Below are positions 45,455 to 55,900 of a stretch of DNA of 64,000 nucleotides, in pieces. The translations under genes were made by a program, and so were the position numbers. The stretch's first letter is position 1; each line of letters begins with the position of its first letter. Origin of the DNA: Polymyxa betae (taxonomy: Eukaryota; Endomyxa; Phytomyxea; Plasmodiophorida; Plasmodiophoridae); NCBI GenBank assembly GCA_003693705.1, contig RBZT01000423.1:62001-126000 (forward strand), read 5' to 3'. A model generated the notes under the pieces. That model was not told where the DNA came from, made no database searches, and worked only from the letters and a program-made list of their open reading frames with translations.

Positions 45455-46387
45455 TTATATTGTAGCCTGAACTGATTTCGATACGATCATGTTGACTCTG
45501 GAATGGCAAATACTACAACGCGCTGTTTGCCTTGGTTGATTTTGGCTGCATTTGTAGCACAATCCCAAATGGCGGCACGATTTGAATGCAATTCTGGCAG
45601 CTGCATCACCACATCGTTGACACATGCCATCAGATGCCGGGGATATCGTCGAGGACAGCTCACCGCATGGCGGCGTATTTCTGTGGCGGTCGGAATCCAG
45701 GCTAGACAGAGCGGATACGAGATCGTGTAGCTGGGTGCGACAAACGTATACTTTATCGAGCTCCCGTTGAACACGTGATTGCTTTCCGTTGACGAAAGCG
45801 TCGCGAGCGAAGTCGTTGCCCGACTCGATCAGGCGCTGACCGACTTCCAGAATCGTCCCGATATCGGTTGCCAGCTGAATATTCCTCAGCAAGCGGCCAC
45901 GGATCTGTTGCAGCTTCCGATCGATCTCCAGACGATGCTCAGCTAGTCGCACGACGTCGTTCAAGGCTATGGTGCTGGCCTCGGGCAGCACAGCCGATAA
46001 TCGATTAAGCGCAGCCTGATTGGCGTTTCTGGCAGCGATCAGTTTGGGAACCTGACAATTGACGATATGGACGAGCTCGTTGGTCTCTGTTACGATCGGG
46101 AACGACTCCGACCATGCCAATTGGCGCTGGCGCAAAGCGACGATCAGGTGCTGGCTTGAATACGCCTCGATAGAATCCAGCTTGACGGTCATCTGGCCCA
46201 AAACGAGTCCATCGTGAGTTAACAATCGGATCTGCTCGTCGTAGCCGATGTGGACCAGCATGGGTCGTGCCCGTTTTCGAAAGAACATGTTGCGCTTGCG
46301 ACGAAGTCGAACTTCGATTCCGCTCCACATCAAATGGATTGATATACGCATAGGCCCTGTAATCCGATAAGAATCACAAATAAGCAT
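45455..46387 (-). CDS. C-terminal RING-finger protein
   Basis: A single exon of 310 residues with ATG at 46387. The C-terminal RING reads MCQRCGDAAARIAFKSC, HLGLCYKCSQ, TARCSICHSRV: a C3HC4 pattern Cx2C...CxHx3Cx2C...Cx2C, similar to the MGRN/CGRRF/NEURL-type terminal RINGs. The central 120 residues are helical (LNRLSAVLPEASTIALNDVV, RLLRNIQLATDIGTILEVG). The first about 100 residues form a possible beta-rich domain. It is a probable E3 ubiquitin ligase of unknown target. Codon use is GC-rich relative to flanking genes. Confidence 0.75.
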   Translation of the reverse strand: MLICDSYRITGPMRISIHLMWSGIEVRLRRKRNMFFRKRARPMLVHIGYDEQIRLLTHDGLVLGQMTVKLDSIEAYSSQHLIVALRQRQLAWSESFPIVTETNELVHIVNCQVPKLIAARNANQAALNRLSAVLPEASTIALNDVVRLAEHRLEIDRKLQQIRGRLLRNIQLATDIGTILEVGQRLIESGNDFARDAFVNGKQSRVQRELDKVYVCRTQLHDLVSALSSLDSDRHRNTPPCGELSSTISPASDGMCQRCGDAAARIAFKSCRHLGLCYKCSQNQPRQTARCSICHSRVNMIVSKSVQATI

Positions 46388-46527
46388 GCAAGGGTCATAT
46401 TGGACAAAGACGGCGAAAATTCGAGCAGATGCAACAAATAACTATATTGAACGAATGCGATTTTGAACAAATCAGAGGTGAAATAGGAATCATGAAACAC
46501 AGCAAGCTGTGTCGATAATAAACTAAA

Positions 46528-47346
46528 CTAAAAGGTGGACCAACCTCTATCATCAATCAAGGCTGATACAGCAACGCCTTTCAGACCGCGTTTCAGAATC
46601 CGTCGAGCACCGACAGCTAGTTTAGCAATCACGCCGAGTTCGTAGTCCTTCATGTGCTTGCCCAAGCATCTGGCCGAGTACCCGGCAACCAGCAGGGCCT
46701 GGACGACACCGTAATACCGGCGTCCAGCCGCCAGACGTACCGGGCACCGCCCGCGATCGCATTGGCTGCCCTTGATGTGCAGGCGGGACAGCATGACCTG
46801 CAGCGATCGAACGCTGTTATTGGCAGCAGCGACACGAACAGCATCTAGAGACGAACGATGCCAGCCGCGCTGCAGCAGCGCATGAACAACAGCGACACAA
46901 TCTCGGCTGGCGGCCAGCATTAGCGGTGACCAGCCCAGAGCATCGCGGGCGTCGCCATCAACACCGGCGTCCAATAGCCACATAACAATGTGCAGATGGC
47001 CGGCTTCGGCAGCGATTTGTATGAGACGCCAGCCGCGACGATTGGCGCCGTTCAGGTCGATACGATCAGCAACAGCGATCGATTTGAGACGTTGAAGATC
47101 GCCATGGGCAACCAAAGAGATGGCTTCAGAGAAGGCAACAGATAGACGCTCGGTGTCCAGCTCAGTTCGGCGAGGTGACATCGAACATGCGTCTAGAGAG
47201 CGGAATTCGTCGCCGGCGATTAACTGATAAGAACAGCGGCTGGGTGGCCGTGATCTTCGTTGTCGCCGAGAACAAGACGAGGCAGCGCCGGTGGTGGACG
47301 ACATTAATGAAGATGAGGCGGAAGATAGCTGAATCATGACAACCAT
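46528..47346 (-). CDS. Ankyrin-repeat protein
   Basis: A single exon of 272 residues. After about 85 polar residues, ankyrin-type repeats follow: AISLVAHGDLQRLKSIAV, RRGWRLIQIAAEAGHLHIV, ALGWSPLMLAASRDCVAVV, LDAVRVAAANNSVRSLQVM, and CPVRLAAGRRYYGVVQALLV. Four or five repeats can be counted; the fourth is degenerate. A basic C-terminal segment (ILKRGLKGVAVSAL) closes the protein. It is likely a protein-protein interaction module. No SOCS, kinase or other domain is attached. Confidence 0.75.
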   Translation of the reverse strand: MVVMIQLSSASSSLMSSTTGAASSCSRRQRRSRPPSRCSYQLIAGDEFRSLDACSMSPRRTELDTERLSVAFSEAISLVAHGDLQRLKSIAVADRIDLNGANRRGWRLIQIAAEAGHLHIVMWLLDAGVDGDARDALGWSPLMLAASRDCVAVVHALLQRGWHRSSLDAVRVAAANNSVRSLQVMLSRLHIKGSQCDRGRCPVRLAAGRRYYGVVQALLVAGYSARCLGKHMKDYELGVIAKLAVGARRILKRGLKGVAVSALIDDRGWSTF

Positions 47347-47596
47347 GACTCAATCTATCTCAGTCCTGCCATTGGGTGATATTCAGCGGCACCCAGAGTC
47401 GGAGACTGGTTGTCGCCTTGTCTCACCGCATCAGATTCACCATATGATAATACGAGCCTGCTGGATGCCTCATGTATCAGCAGACCAACAAAGCTTTGCT
47501 CGAAATGTAACAATACTTTTTTCTTTTCGTTTAACGCACTTTTTGCAACATGTTGTTTCCAGGGTGCGGTAACCTGGGATCTTTCAAATTGTCGCG

Positions 47597-48045
47597 ATGA
47601 TGCTGGCATCATGTCGCTGGCGGCCGTCGGCCAACAGGATGTTGTCGAACGGATCTAGACCGCCATTCAAACGACGCCCAAAACTTGCACTCAATGTCAC
47701 CCAGCAAGAAGAAGAATTCCAGAACGGTCTTGAGCCTCTAGCACCAAGCCCGCTTGAAGACGAATTTTTTCGCATTGAGAAGAAATTCCCTCGTCGACTA
47801 CCTGACTGGGATCAAGTAACTTTTTCATTTGTATCGCTTTCATGATTTTTTAAATCAATGGTAGGTCGAACTGAAAACTCATACTGGCTCCGATGCCGAT
47901 GAGTTAAGAAAAGCATTTGGCACGATCCGCGATACACTGGAAGAATGCGGCCATTTTCACGATAAGCAGAAGAAAGTCATGCTGCAGCTGGCGTCGAAAT
48001 TGTTATCGCAAGATTTCACCAAAGCTCGGACGTCTTGGGATTAGA
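47597..48045 (+). CDS. Small two-exon protein, unidentified (SRA1-like helix?)
   Basis: ATG at 47597 (or 47600) opens MMLASCRWRPSANRMLSNG and continues to RRLPDWDQ, then a donor GTAACT at about 47816 and acceptor TGGTAG near 47864 join in phase 0 to VELKTHTGSDADELRKAF and KVMLQLASKLLSQDFTKA, ending SWD at 48045. The C-terminal helical pair weakly recalls the SRA1/Sec31 C-terminal domain (KK...LxxxLxSxxWxxA). I would not rely on it. The basic N-terminus could be a mitochondrial or nuclear signal. Confidence 0.5.
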
Positions 48046-48576
48046 TTCCATATCATCAACGTCGGTATACGTCTGCAGTTTGTATATTATACTTGTGTGA
48101 TCTGGCTATCATAGGTATATACATAAAGGTTCAAATTATTTACATTCGCACGAAGGACCGATTGACATAGTATGAAAATATCGCTGCGAGGCATTCTATC
48201 ATCACAAACTTTTCGTGTCTGTAAATTTGTAACTATCGTAGCGGTTGTTCGTTTTGTAAATGAACTGCTCCTGAGATGATCTTATCCATTGATTCCGGAT
48301 TTCCCATTGTATCATACTAACGTATAAAAAATAGAGATTCTAGAGGGAGACTGCGACGAGCATTTGTAAGAATGATATTTATTGATGAAATACAAAAACT
48401 TTCTAACAGAATAGCCTACCTATGAGATCCAAGTCAGAAAAGTTTAACAAAGGTTGGATCAGGTGGGAAAAATGTGCAAGATCAGATTAGAGAAATATCC
48501 TCAAGAATATAGGTTATATGCTTGTTTCATTTGTAAAAAATTCATCACAATGTGATATCAAAAATAAAAAAGTCAA

Positions 48577-49049
48577 TTACCTGAACGTTAATCTTGCACG
48601 TATAGCCGCGATGGTCACTACAAAAGCTATGTCAGCACCTGAAAGATGCAAATCAGTTGCTGCAATAAACAACCGAAGGCATCATAAGATGAAATAGAAT
48701 ATCAGACTGCGCCAATCAACAATGTGAAAAATCACTCAGACGGCACTTCCTAATTTGACGAATTTCCATCACGATAAAAAACAAAATGCTATAAACAAAG
48801 AAAGAAATTGTTACCTTTGTCGTTGAACATCGAGAATGTTGGCCACCTCCGACGCAACCGAAACTATGAGGTAGATATCGTTTGCTTTAAAAGTGACACC
48901 TAAATCTGTGACACAATAACTAGGAGACATCCGGTTGAAAACCCAGAAGGTCTCCACTCAATTGGTCATTCATCCGAACTGGACATCAGAACGAGTCCAG
49001 AACGAATATCAAGAGTGAGAAAAAGCCGGACTCCGCTACGGAGTACCAT
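48577..49049 (-). CDS. Possible small multi-exon gene, unidentified
   Basis: Minus-strand blocks join with plausible splice sites: ATG 49049 (MVLRSGVRLFLTLDIRSGL), then ETFWVFNRMSPSYCVTDLG with DIYLIVSVASEVANI, then a short block around 48760 (MEIRQIRKC), and finally ADIAFVVTIAAIRARLTFR with a stop at 48577-48579. The first join is uncertain in phase. Nothing identifies a family. Coding character is moderate, so chance is possible. The surrounding 48.05-48.57 kb stretch shows no gene. Confidence 0.3.
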
Positions 49050-49815
49050 GTCGCTTACGTCCGCAGAGATATTAGCGCGCAACTATATAGTAACTTTTCG
49101 CTGAAATTATTAGTAGTCGACTCTGAAAATAAAGGATACCAATCAAGAGTCCAGATTGTAAAATCCCTGTACAAACCCCAAGCCCACAGATTTCTCGTGA
49201 ATGTACAGTTATATATATAGCCAGTGATGCCTTTAATCTCACATTAAGTTTTTTGAATGAACGAAATCAAATTATCGGAGGTGATGATTCTCTGATCGTT
49301 GCCAATAAATCCGGAATTGACTCAATGAGTAATGATGATTGCTTTACATGACTGCGTTATGTCTTATATTTATTTTCTCTGCCCAAAAAATTTTGTGGGC
49401 GATAAATCTATTAACCGTAAAACGAACGTCGGTTCAATCGTTTATAACCTTAAAGCAGCGCGGTCAGCCAGATTCGGACGAACTTACAACGCAAAAGTCA
49501 ATAGCTTCTGCATTTAGAACACAAACTGAACGTCAAACAACAACAGGTGCCAGTACGCTTTCGCTCAAACAGCATACGATTTTACCCGACAACTCATATC
49601 TTGACATCGCTACCAACTATCCTAGATGAGACTTCTGAATTTTCTCAAAATGCAAACTATTCTACTGTTTGCTTGTTATAATTGCTTTTACCTAACCTGA
49701 GCCTGCCTCACGTCGTTGGGGCTGCGCTCCTTCCTAAGGCAGATCCCCCATCCAGGTTCCGTCCGCCTCCGGAGCAGCCTTCGGTTCGAGTTGGAATTTC
49801 GCCTCGTATTTCGAT
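49050..49815. other. Mostly non-coding gap
   Basis: The stretch lies between a doubtful minus gene and the ATP synthase epsilon gene. One plus-strand open frame, 49339-49629, starts with a hydrophobic run (TALCLIFIFSAQKILWAIN) and continues polar, but I found no supporting features. GC content rises after 49700, just upstream of the next ATG. Confidence 0.35.
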
Positions 49816-50061
49816 ATGACGTTCTGGCGAGAAGCTGGCCTTACCTATTTGAAATATGTGTCGGTCGCATCACAAGCTGTTCGTGCCGCGTTGAAAGAGC
49901 CTGCCCGCACTGAAGCGCTAAAACGAGCTGAAGTCCTGTTTAACAAGCGCGACTATGTCGATGGTAAAACAGGCACTGATCGAGGTATGCTATTCATTTG
50001 CTTGAAAAAATGTAATTAACCATAACTGTACTCAGTTAAAATCGAGAATGTTCATCAGTGA
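49816..50061 (+). CDS. Mitochondrial F1 ATP synthase subunit epsilon
   Basis: ATG 49816 gives MTFWREAGLTYLKYVSVASQ, the typical N-terminus of the tiny eukaryotic epsilon subunit, followed by AVRAALKEPARTEALKR. An intron at 49985-50035 (51 nt) joins to VKIENVHQ and a stop at 50059-50061. The product is 64 residues, matching the family size. It is part of the central stalk of mitochondrial F1Fo ATP synthase, made in the cytosol and imported. Without splicing, the frame would read a false C-terminus. Confidence 0.9.
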
Positions 50062-50261
50062 GTTTATGGCGTAATTGGAACTTGGTAAAAAGTCAAGTCA
50101 TCATATGATATAAAATTTTAGAATGAATTCGGCGGCATTGAAATCGGACTCGTTTCGGCCGTTCACTTTAGTCTAATGAAATTTTCTCAAACGCACCTTC
50201 TAAGGACTGCAGATTTTCAACGAAAGCAGGCTTTCTTTCACACAAACGGACTAGTTGTCCA

Positions 50262-50486
50262 ATGTCTCAGCTCTTATCAAGATACCTAGATACCAAGGTC
50301 GGAGTCTTATGCCTACTTGCCTTTCGAGGAGTCATCGTCGTCGTTACCATCATTACATTGACGTTGGTCTGGGATCGCATTCAGACACGATATCGCTCGT
50401 TACAAGGTGACCAGCCAAAGGCTGAAGGGCGTCATCATAGGCGGAAAGCGAATGCCCGTCGCCATTACCCGATTTCTACATGTTAA
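50262..50486 (+). CDS. Small single-pass membrane protein, hypothetical
   Basis: A single exon of 74 residues, ATG at 50262. A membrane helix (GVLCLLAFRGVIVVVTIITL) is followed by a basic tail (EGRHHRRKANARRH). Size and charge suit a small organelle or ER membrane protein. An upstream in-frame exon is possible. The stretch 50487-50926 after it shows no gene. Confidence 0.4.
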   Translation: MSQLLSRYLDTKVGVLCLLAFRGVIVVVTIITLTLVWDRIQTRYRSLQGDQPKAEGRHHRRKANARRHYPISTC

Positions 50487-50926
50487 ACTTCGCTGGCTGA
50501 TCCTCAGGATGCAAGCTTGATGGGCCGAAATAAAACACTTGCTTTTCTTAAATTACACCAGCGCTGTCATGTACGAGGCAAAACGTCCATTCCAAGGGGT
50601 TTGATTGTTACATGTACCTGTTAATTAACTTGATAAACAGACACCGATCTTAAAGCACTTTGCAAATGCATCACCAACTTTCTATAATAATTGTTATCTG
50701 AGTAGCACAAAATCATGAGCAATATATACTTACATCAATTCTACCAAATGTCATTTCAAAGTAGAGCTCACACAAATTGGCTGGCATCCATCGTCTTCTT
50801 TATACAGTAGGAGATGCCTGAGATTATGTTACTTATCCATGATGATTCCGCTTTAAAAATGTGGGCGCATTTTTGCTTGTCATTTTGCACAGCGAGCGAT
50901 GGCATAAAGGTCGGATTGCAGCAGAC

Positions 50927-53248
50927 ATGGCTAAACCCATGCATGTTATATTTGTCTTAGACACGTCAGCGTCCATGATGAGGCCGCTCAACGGCGCGCT
51001 CTCTGCTCTGGATGCGGCCAAAGCCGCCATCGAGCAGTTTGTCGTGTCTCGATCTAGGACAACGGTTCACGGCAGGCAAGATCACTATATCCTCGTTACA
51101 ACAGAAGGTCCACAAACGACTTGGAATACTTCTACCGAAGAATTCCTAAAACAGATGCGTCAAGCACGATATGGTAGTTCTGCTTCAATTAAGGAAGCAT
51201 TAGACGCCGCCCTGGATTTCGTAAATCGCTACCGATCACCTATTCTTGACAATTACGGTCAGGGATTTGTTCCTGTAATGCCATTTATCATAATGAGCGA
51301 ACACCTTCAATTCGTTTCTGTCTTACTAATTTGTTGGTCGTTTATACTTTCTTCATTCGGTATTCGTTAGTAACGTCATTGTAGTGGTTTATCATGCCGT
51401 GCTCATTCATAATTTTGACCGATGGCTTACGAGACATGACTTTCCCGGACAACAGCATTAAAACGAAATTTCCCACAGTTCAACATTTATATTCAGATAG
51501 CTATCGCTGGGATTATCGTGTACATGTTGCTGTGCTGACAACTGGAGGGGTTGTTCAGACGCCGCATCGCCTTGCTGATATTTGCCAAATGCTGTCAGGC
51601 ACATTCAAAGTCTGCTCTTCGCTTCGGACAGTGAAAGAGTTCATGGAACAACTGTCACAACAAACGATGCCGTCCGTGTCGATTCGCCTGTCATCCAATA
51701 CGGCTTCTGCCACCTGCCCGTTCTTGATCACTCAGGACAAAGGCAACTGGCCCATACCGCTGTCTTATCTACCGAATGCTGCTAGCTCTCGGCTGGAAAT
51801 CTCTTCTCCAATTCCTGAATTTGTACTAAAGGTATTCTTCTGGTTGAAGACGTGTTTTGTTTAAGCTGTGAATTTATCATGAATGTTCGTCAATTATGTT
51901 TCGTTGTATTTCCGCCTTGTTTTTTGTTTGAAGACCAGCTTTTGATATTACTCACTGTTTTTGAATTCCTTTTGCATATTCCCATTATAGCCGTCGTTGT
52001 AACGTCTCTCCCTCCAGCCTTTATTAACGCCATTGGACGTCGCCTCGCTGAATTTACCTTATGATCGATTCGAAGTTGAATCTGGGCAGTTCCCGAACAA
52101 TGTCATGCCCAACCAGTGCCAACAAGTTATGTGTCATGTCCGGAACAGTCTTGGAGATGGTGCCGATGGGAAACCGTGCGCTTTATTAACGCCTACGAGT
52201 CTTTTTGTACTGCCATACAACTTTCCACGTTTATCTCGCTTAATTCAAGAGTCTACGGGGGCGTCTTTGTCGCAGCAAATTGAATCATGGAAACTACAGC
52301 TGACAGTGAGACAGTTTCTATCTAGATGATTCGGCTAATGTTTGCATGAGGTCGTCCCGTTTTATTACATTCCAGCGCTGCGAATGGCTTTTAGCCGCAG
52401 CCATCTTCTGTCACATTTGGTTTCAGAGGTTCTTCATGGTGAAAATATGACTGGTGCTTTGAATGCTCAAATCAAGACTCAAATCAGTTGTCTGGTTCAG
52501 TCTCAACAAGTATTTAGTTTTCCTTCATCTGCACTTGAAATTTTGCGTTTAATTTTGAATTAGTCTTTATTGGAAAATCAAGAGTCACAAAAACTGTTAC
52601 CAAAGCTTTTGCCACGACCAATTCCTGGCCGTCGCCCTTCCCGAAACATCGATCCCGCTCATGAGATTCCTTTAGCAACCATGGGAAATTACCAGGCAGC
52701 TTTAGCCTCAAAGCCTATCCTGCGAGATCCCTTATCGGATGACACCCAAAACTCGGAACCACTGAGGTAGTAATTGGAAACACTGGTCTTTCAGATTTTT
52801 GAAAATACATAGAGAGGACGCTCACTTTGGCAGTCGTTATCGCAAAACCAAGAAAGTTTCAAGAAGGCTTTCGCTTTCGGTGGATGAAGCCGATCGCAGT
52901 TTTGACGATTTACAACCCATTATAAACCCTCAAGCAAGGCAAAGCATTGTTATTCAGGCTCCGAAGCTGGAAGGATCCCTTGCTAACAAGCCGAAAATAT
53001 TCGTCAACTATTGGAAGCTGGCCCCTTTACTGTGGTCATTCACCGAGCTGTTAATGACCTCTGAATTTGATTCTGCCTATCCTTCGCTTTTATCTAATTT
53101 TAAAACATCGCTGGAAGCTGCGCGCTCAAATGCCGATTTTGATATGCTTGTGCTACTTTGTCATGAACAAGCCAATCGTTATGGCAATATTGACCGAGCT
53201 GAAATACTACGTTCTGCCCCAAGACGTACCAGCCTATCAACAACGTGA
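50927..53248 (+). CDS. INTS6: Integrator complex subunit 6 (VWA-domain)
   Basis: ATG at 50927. The VWA domain opens HVIFVLDTSASM (metal site DxSxS) and continues with YILVTTEGPQTTW and SPILDNYGQGFVP. A spliced join follows to WFIMPCSFIILTDG. Later exons give RWDYRVHVAVLTTG, LNLPYDRFEVESG, LFVLPYNFPRLSRL, VVPFYYIPALRMAFS and EIPLATMGNYQAALASKP, the INTS6 signatures in order. Introns are about 28-190 nt. INTS6 lies in the phosphatase (PP2A) module of Integrator, which cleaves and terminates snRNA and paused Pol II transcripts. The C-terminal helices (NADFDMLVLLCHEQANRYG) end at a stop at 53246-53248. Confidence 0.9.
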
Positions 53249-53269
53249 ATAAGCAAACTTCTTTCCATT

Positions 53270-53610
53270 TCATCCAGGAGCCCTTGATAGTTCGTTTCTG
53301 CAAAGCTCTTTGTTTTTACAATATATCTACAGTAAATATTTCTCAAGTCAATCCTCTATTCTGATTCGGGATTCTTCAAATTGATTATGCTGTTTTTTGG
53401 GAGAAACTGGACCGTCTTTCTTCTCTCAAGCTTGAAGATGAAACTTGTGTATTTCAGATGAGTACATCTTCTGTTTTCGGAATGCCGGATGAGTCAATCA
53501 GTGTGAAGGATGAGCCTGGAGATGCACATTTTCTCATCAAAGCACTTCAACAATCCTACAGTGACTTAAATCACTACCGCTGTCCTGTTCCGGCCTTTAA
53601 TTGGTTTTGC
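53270..53610 (+). CDS. Unassigned coding blocks between INTS6 and the zinc-finger gene
   Basis: Several open blocks here read like real protein on the plus strand: FLQSSLFLQYIYSKYFSSQS (about 53285), IDYAVFWEKLDRLSSLKLED and VKDEPGDAHFLIKALQQSY (about 53385-53570), and in another phase IGFAECAPAGTSFNQNVLF (about 53600). Frames differ and I found no convincing introns to join them. They may be 5' exons of the zinc-finger gene, extra INTS6 exons, or a separate small gene. Confidence 0.4.
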
Positions 53611-55151
53611 TGAGTGTGCTCCCGCGGGGACTTCATTCAATCAAAATGTGCTCTTCCGGAAAACAAACGAAAATGACTACTTTATGTTGCTTGGCTTGTT
53701 GCTGTAGCTTGCAGCCTAGTATAAAGCGTTTTCTATGGAACGATGACTCATCTGAAGTGGAAGATGAGTCATGGAGGATTGGAGGAAGATTTTTTTTAAA
53801 TTACGAGCCAGCACAATATAATGAGATGAGAAGATCCCACAGGGGATTTCAAGCCGCGGATGATAATGATTCGGATATTACTCTCGAAGCAACTGCTGCT
53901 AAGAGACACAAGACTTCGTCAGGCATTGCTCCTTTTATTTCTCCTGTCCATCGCCACCCGTTGGAGAATGTCTTTGACACGCCGTCTTTATCTGAAATTC
54001 CACCTATGCCTGCTGCCATTGCTCAACCGATAACGCACAGTCCACCTTTCTCTTTACATCTAGCAACAGAACTGCAAAATGTTCCCAAATTTCCCGATTT
54101 CTTTCATTATTCTTCCGACGACGAATACGACCTCAATATCAACATCAACCGTTCTGATATCAAAGCAAGGGATGTGGGCGCCGCCGGTTTGAAGCAAGGA
54201 ATGATTAATTCGGCGCCGGATGAACTTTCAGGATCCCTTTCGAAGCCTTACATCGTTCCATCGTCGACAACCACAATGCTAGACGATCACACAGGGTTTT
54301 CTTCAAGGCCACCCCTTGCAATTCCATCGAAGAGAACGGCGATGTTTCATGAGCGCACTGGATTGGCATTGAAGCCTCCAACAGCGATTCCATCGACAAC
54401 AACAACAATGCTGGAGGAACGCATAGGGTTTACAATGAAACCCTCCCCTGATATCCCTTTATCATCAACAACAATGGCAGCTGGTCGCCCTGGGATCTCG
54501 TTCAAGCCTCTAGCTACGACTTCATCATCATCAAAATCAACGATGGGAGACGAACGGCCAAGGTTCGCATTGTATCCTTCAACCACGATTCCATCAACGG
54601 CTACAACTCCAGACCAAAGTTCAGGGTTCGCTTTGAAGCCTTCAAGTGAAATTCCGTCATCGATGCCAAGTTTGAGTCATCCGGTTGCCGCTAGTCTGCT
54701 GACATCAGCAGATATTAACAGGCTTCGAAACCGGGGTTGCCCTTCACAGTTTGCAGTGCCATCTTCACAAAATCGTATTCATGTTGCACTTCCGCCAAAA
54801 TTGATATCTTCTACTTTCGGCGAGCGGCACGAAACTGTACCATTACCGTCAAGAATAGCTCAAAGCGGCCTTCGGAAAACAGGCGCTCCGCCGATTAGAA
54901 CAGGTGTTTTTAGTCTCGATGACCGTCGAGCAACTCCAGCACAATCGGAAAGTGATGCGAGGAGGTTTGCTTGCAGCAGCTGCTCTGCGAGATTCACAAG
55001 AAGAGCGAATTTGAACAGGCACCAGTTAGTGCATACTCGCGATCGTCCGTTTAAATGCCCGCTTTGCGCTCAGGTTTTCTCATTATCTGGGAACTTGAAA
55101 CGGCATTTAAATAATGTACATAAGACTACACAGACTCCTCCGCCAGATTGA
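53601..55151 (+). CDS. C2H2 zinc-finger protein, two C-terminal fingers
   Basis: A long open frame ends at 55151. The C-terminus carries two classical fingers: FACSSCSARFTRRANLNRHQ then LVH, and FKCPLCAQVFSLSGNLKRHL then NNVH, joined by an HTRDRPFKC linker (TGERP-like). The central part is a degenerate Pro/Ser/Thr repeat (54.27-54.66 kb). From about 53745 onwards the frame is acidic and clearly coding (DDSSEVEDESWRIGG). Before that, the Cys-rich translation looks artificial, so the exon may begin after an acceptor near 53710 and the true start lies upstream. It is probably a nuclear DNA-binding regulator. Confidence 0.75.
   Translation: MVLLSVLPRGLHSIKMCSSGKQTKMTTLCCLACCCSLQPSIKRFLWNDDSSEVEDESWRIGGRFFLNYEPAQYNEMRRSHRGFQAADDNDSDITLEATAAKRHKTSSGIAPFISPVHRHPLENVFDTPSLSEIPPMPAAIAQPITHSPPFSLHLATELQNVPKFPDFFHYSSDDEYDLNININRSDIKARDVGAAGLKQGMINSAPDELSGSLSKPYIVPSSTTTMLDDHTGFSSRPPLAIPSKRTAMFHERTGLALKPPTAIPSTTTTMLEERIGFTMKPSPDIPLSSTTMAAGRPGISFKPLATTSSSSKSTMGDERPRFALYPSTTIPSTATTPDQSSGFALKPSSEIPSSMPSLSHPVAASLLTSADINRLRNRGCPSQFAVPSSQNRIHVALPPKLISSTFGERHETVPLPSRIAQSGLRKTGAPPIRTGVFSLDDRRATPAQSESDARRFACSSCSARFTRRANLNRHQLVHTRDRPFKCPLCAQVFSLSGNLKRHLNNVHKTTQTPPPD
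54271..54663 (+). repeat. Degenerate tandem repeat of about 63-72 nt in coding sequence
   Basis: Six diverged copies of a 21-24-residue unit with consensus TxMxxERxGFxxKPxxxIPS occur head to tail inside the zinc-finger protein, for example MLDDHTGFSSRPPLAIPSK, MFHERTGLALKPPTAIPST and MLEERIGFTMKPSPDIPLSS. The phase is preserved, so expansion is selected or tolerated at protein level. Confidence 0.7.
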
Positions 55152-55642
55152 TTGAATTTAATGTGTAAAATCCATTGTACAATCAAAACCTGTTTTGTTA
55201 TTGGTGGCTGTGTATATTGAATCCTCGAGACACTTTTTCAGAATATCAACAGATTGGTGACACTCTTCTTAGTAAAACCAATCTTGAAGATGTACAGCGA
55301 TTATCGTGGCGATACGTATTCGCAAAATGAAAACACAATAATCTCCCTAAGAATCAAGTCCCAATGCTTACCACGCTTCCCAAGCATTCGGCCCAGTTTC
55401 CCGTGTTTCATTCCACGTGTTAATCCATTGTTATTAGCGCTTCGCAGTGTTGTGTTTGTGATCAACCACAGAGAATGAGATGACAGGTTTTCTGGCCCAT
55501 ACTTTGTTAAGGTTGGGTCAACCTTGGTACAGGTTCTGGGTAATGAATGGCCAACAAATACAGGTCCCGACCCCCATAGCTCTATTACGCGGTTTAACGG
55601 CCGCCTAATTGTCGCTATCACCATTGACGTCGTCGCCGCCCA
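55152..55642. other. Intergenic region with weak minus-strand frame
   Basis: This stretch separates the zinc-finger gene and the next plus-strand frames. A minus-strand frame (55301-55624) contains RGMKHGKLGRMLGKRGKHW, which faintly recalls the start of ribosomal protein bL17, but no following exons were found. I do not call a gene. Confidence 0.3.
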
Positions 55643-55837
55643 ATGGCCAGCGACAGGACCTTGCTAGAACCTTGGCGAGCCATCCGCCGTCACAGTCAGC
55701 GACTGGGATTCGTCGACGTTTCATATTGTCATAAACTTCGGAACTCGGTTCTGCAGGCACTCCGACAGCTGCGACAACAGCCATACCGCTTGTTTGAACT
55801 TCGGGTTCGTATTCCGAGATATTTGTTTAATGATTGA
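55643..55837 (+). CDS. Small 64-aa protein, hypothetical
   Basis: A single exon from ATG 55643: MASDRTLLEPWRAIRRHSQR, then KLRNSVLQALRQLRQQPYRL. It is very basic and helical with repeated LR, and could be a mitochondrial protein. It ends 63 bases before the SUMO protease ATG. No family recognised; chance is possible. Confidence 0.35.
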   Translation: MASDRTLLEPWRAIRRHSQRLGFVDVSYCHKLRNSVLQALRQLRQQPYRLFELRVRIPRYLFND

Positions 55838-55900
55838 GTTGCTTCATAGAGGAGGAAACCTTACAAGCAGACAGGATTTAGCTTGGTGCTCAATGACAAA

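Noticed and set aside
55301-55411. Start of a mitochondrial ribosomal protein bL17
   Set aside because: MKHGKLGRMLGKRGKHW recalls bL17, but the rest of the domain could not be found in any following exon.
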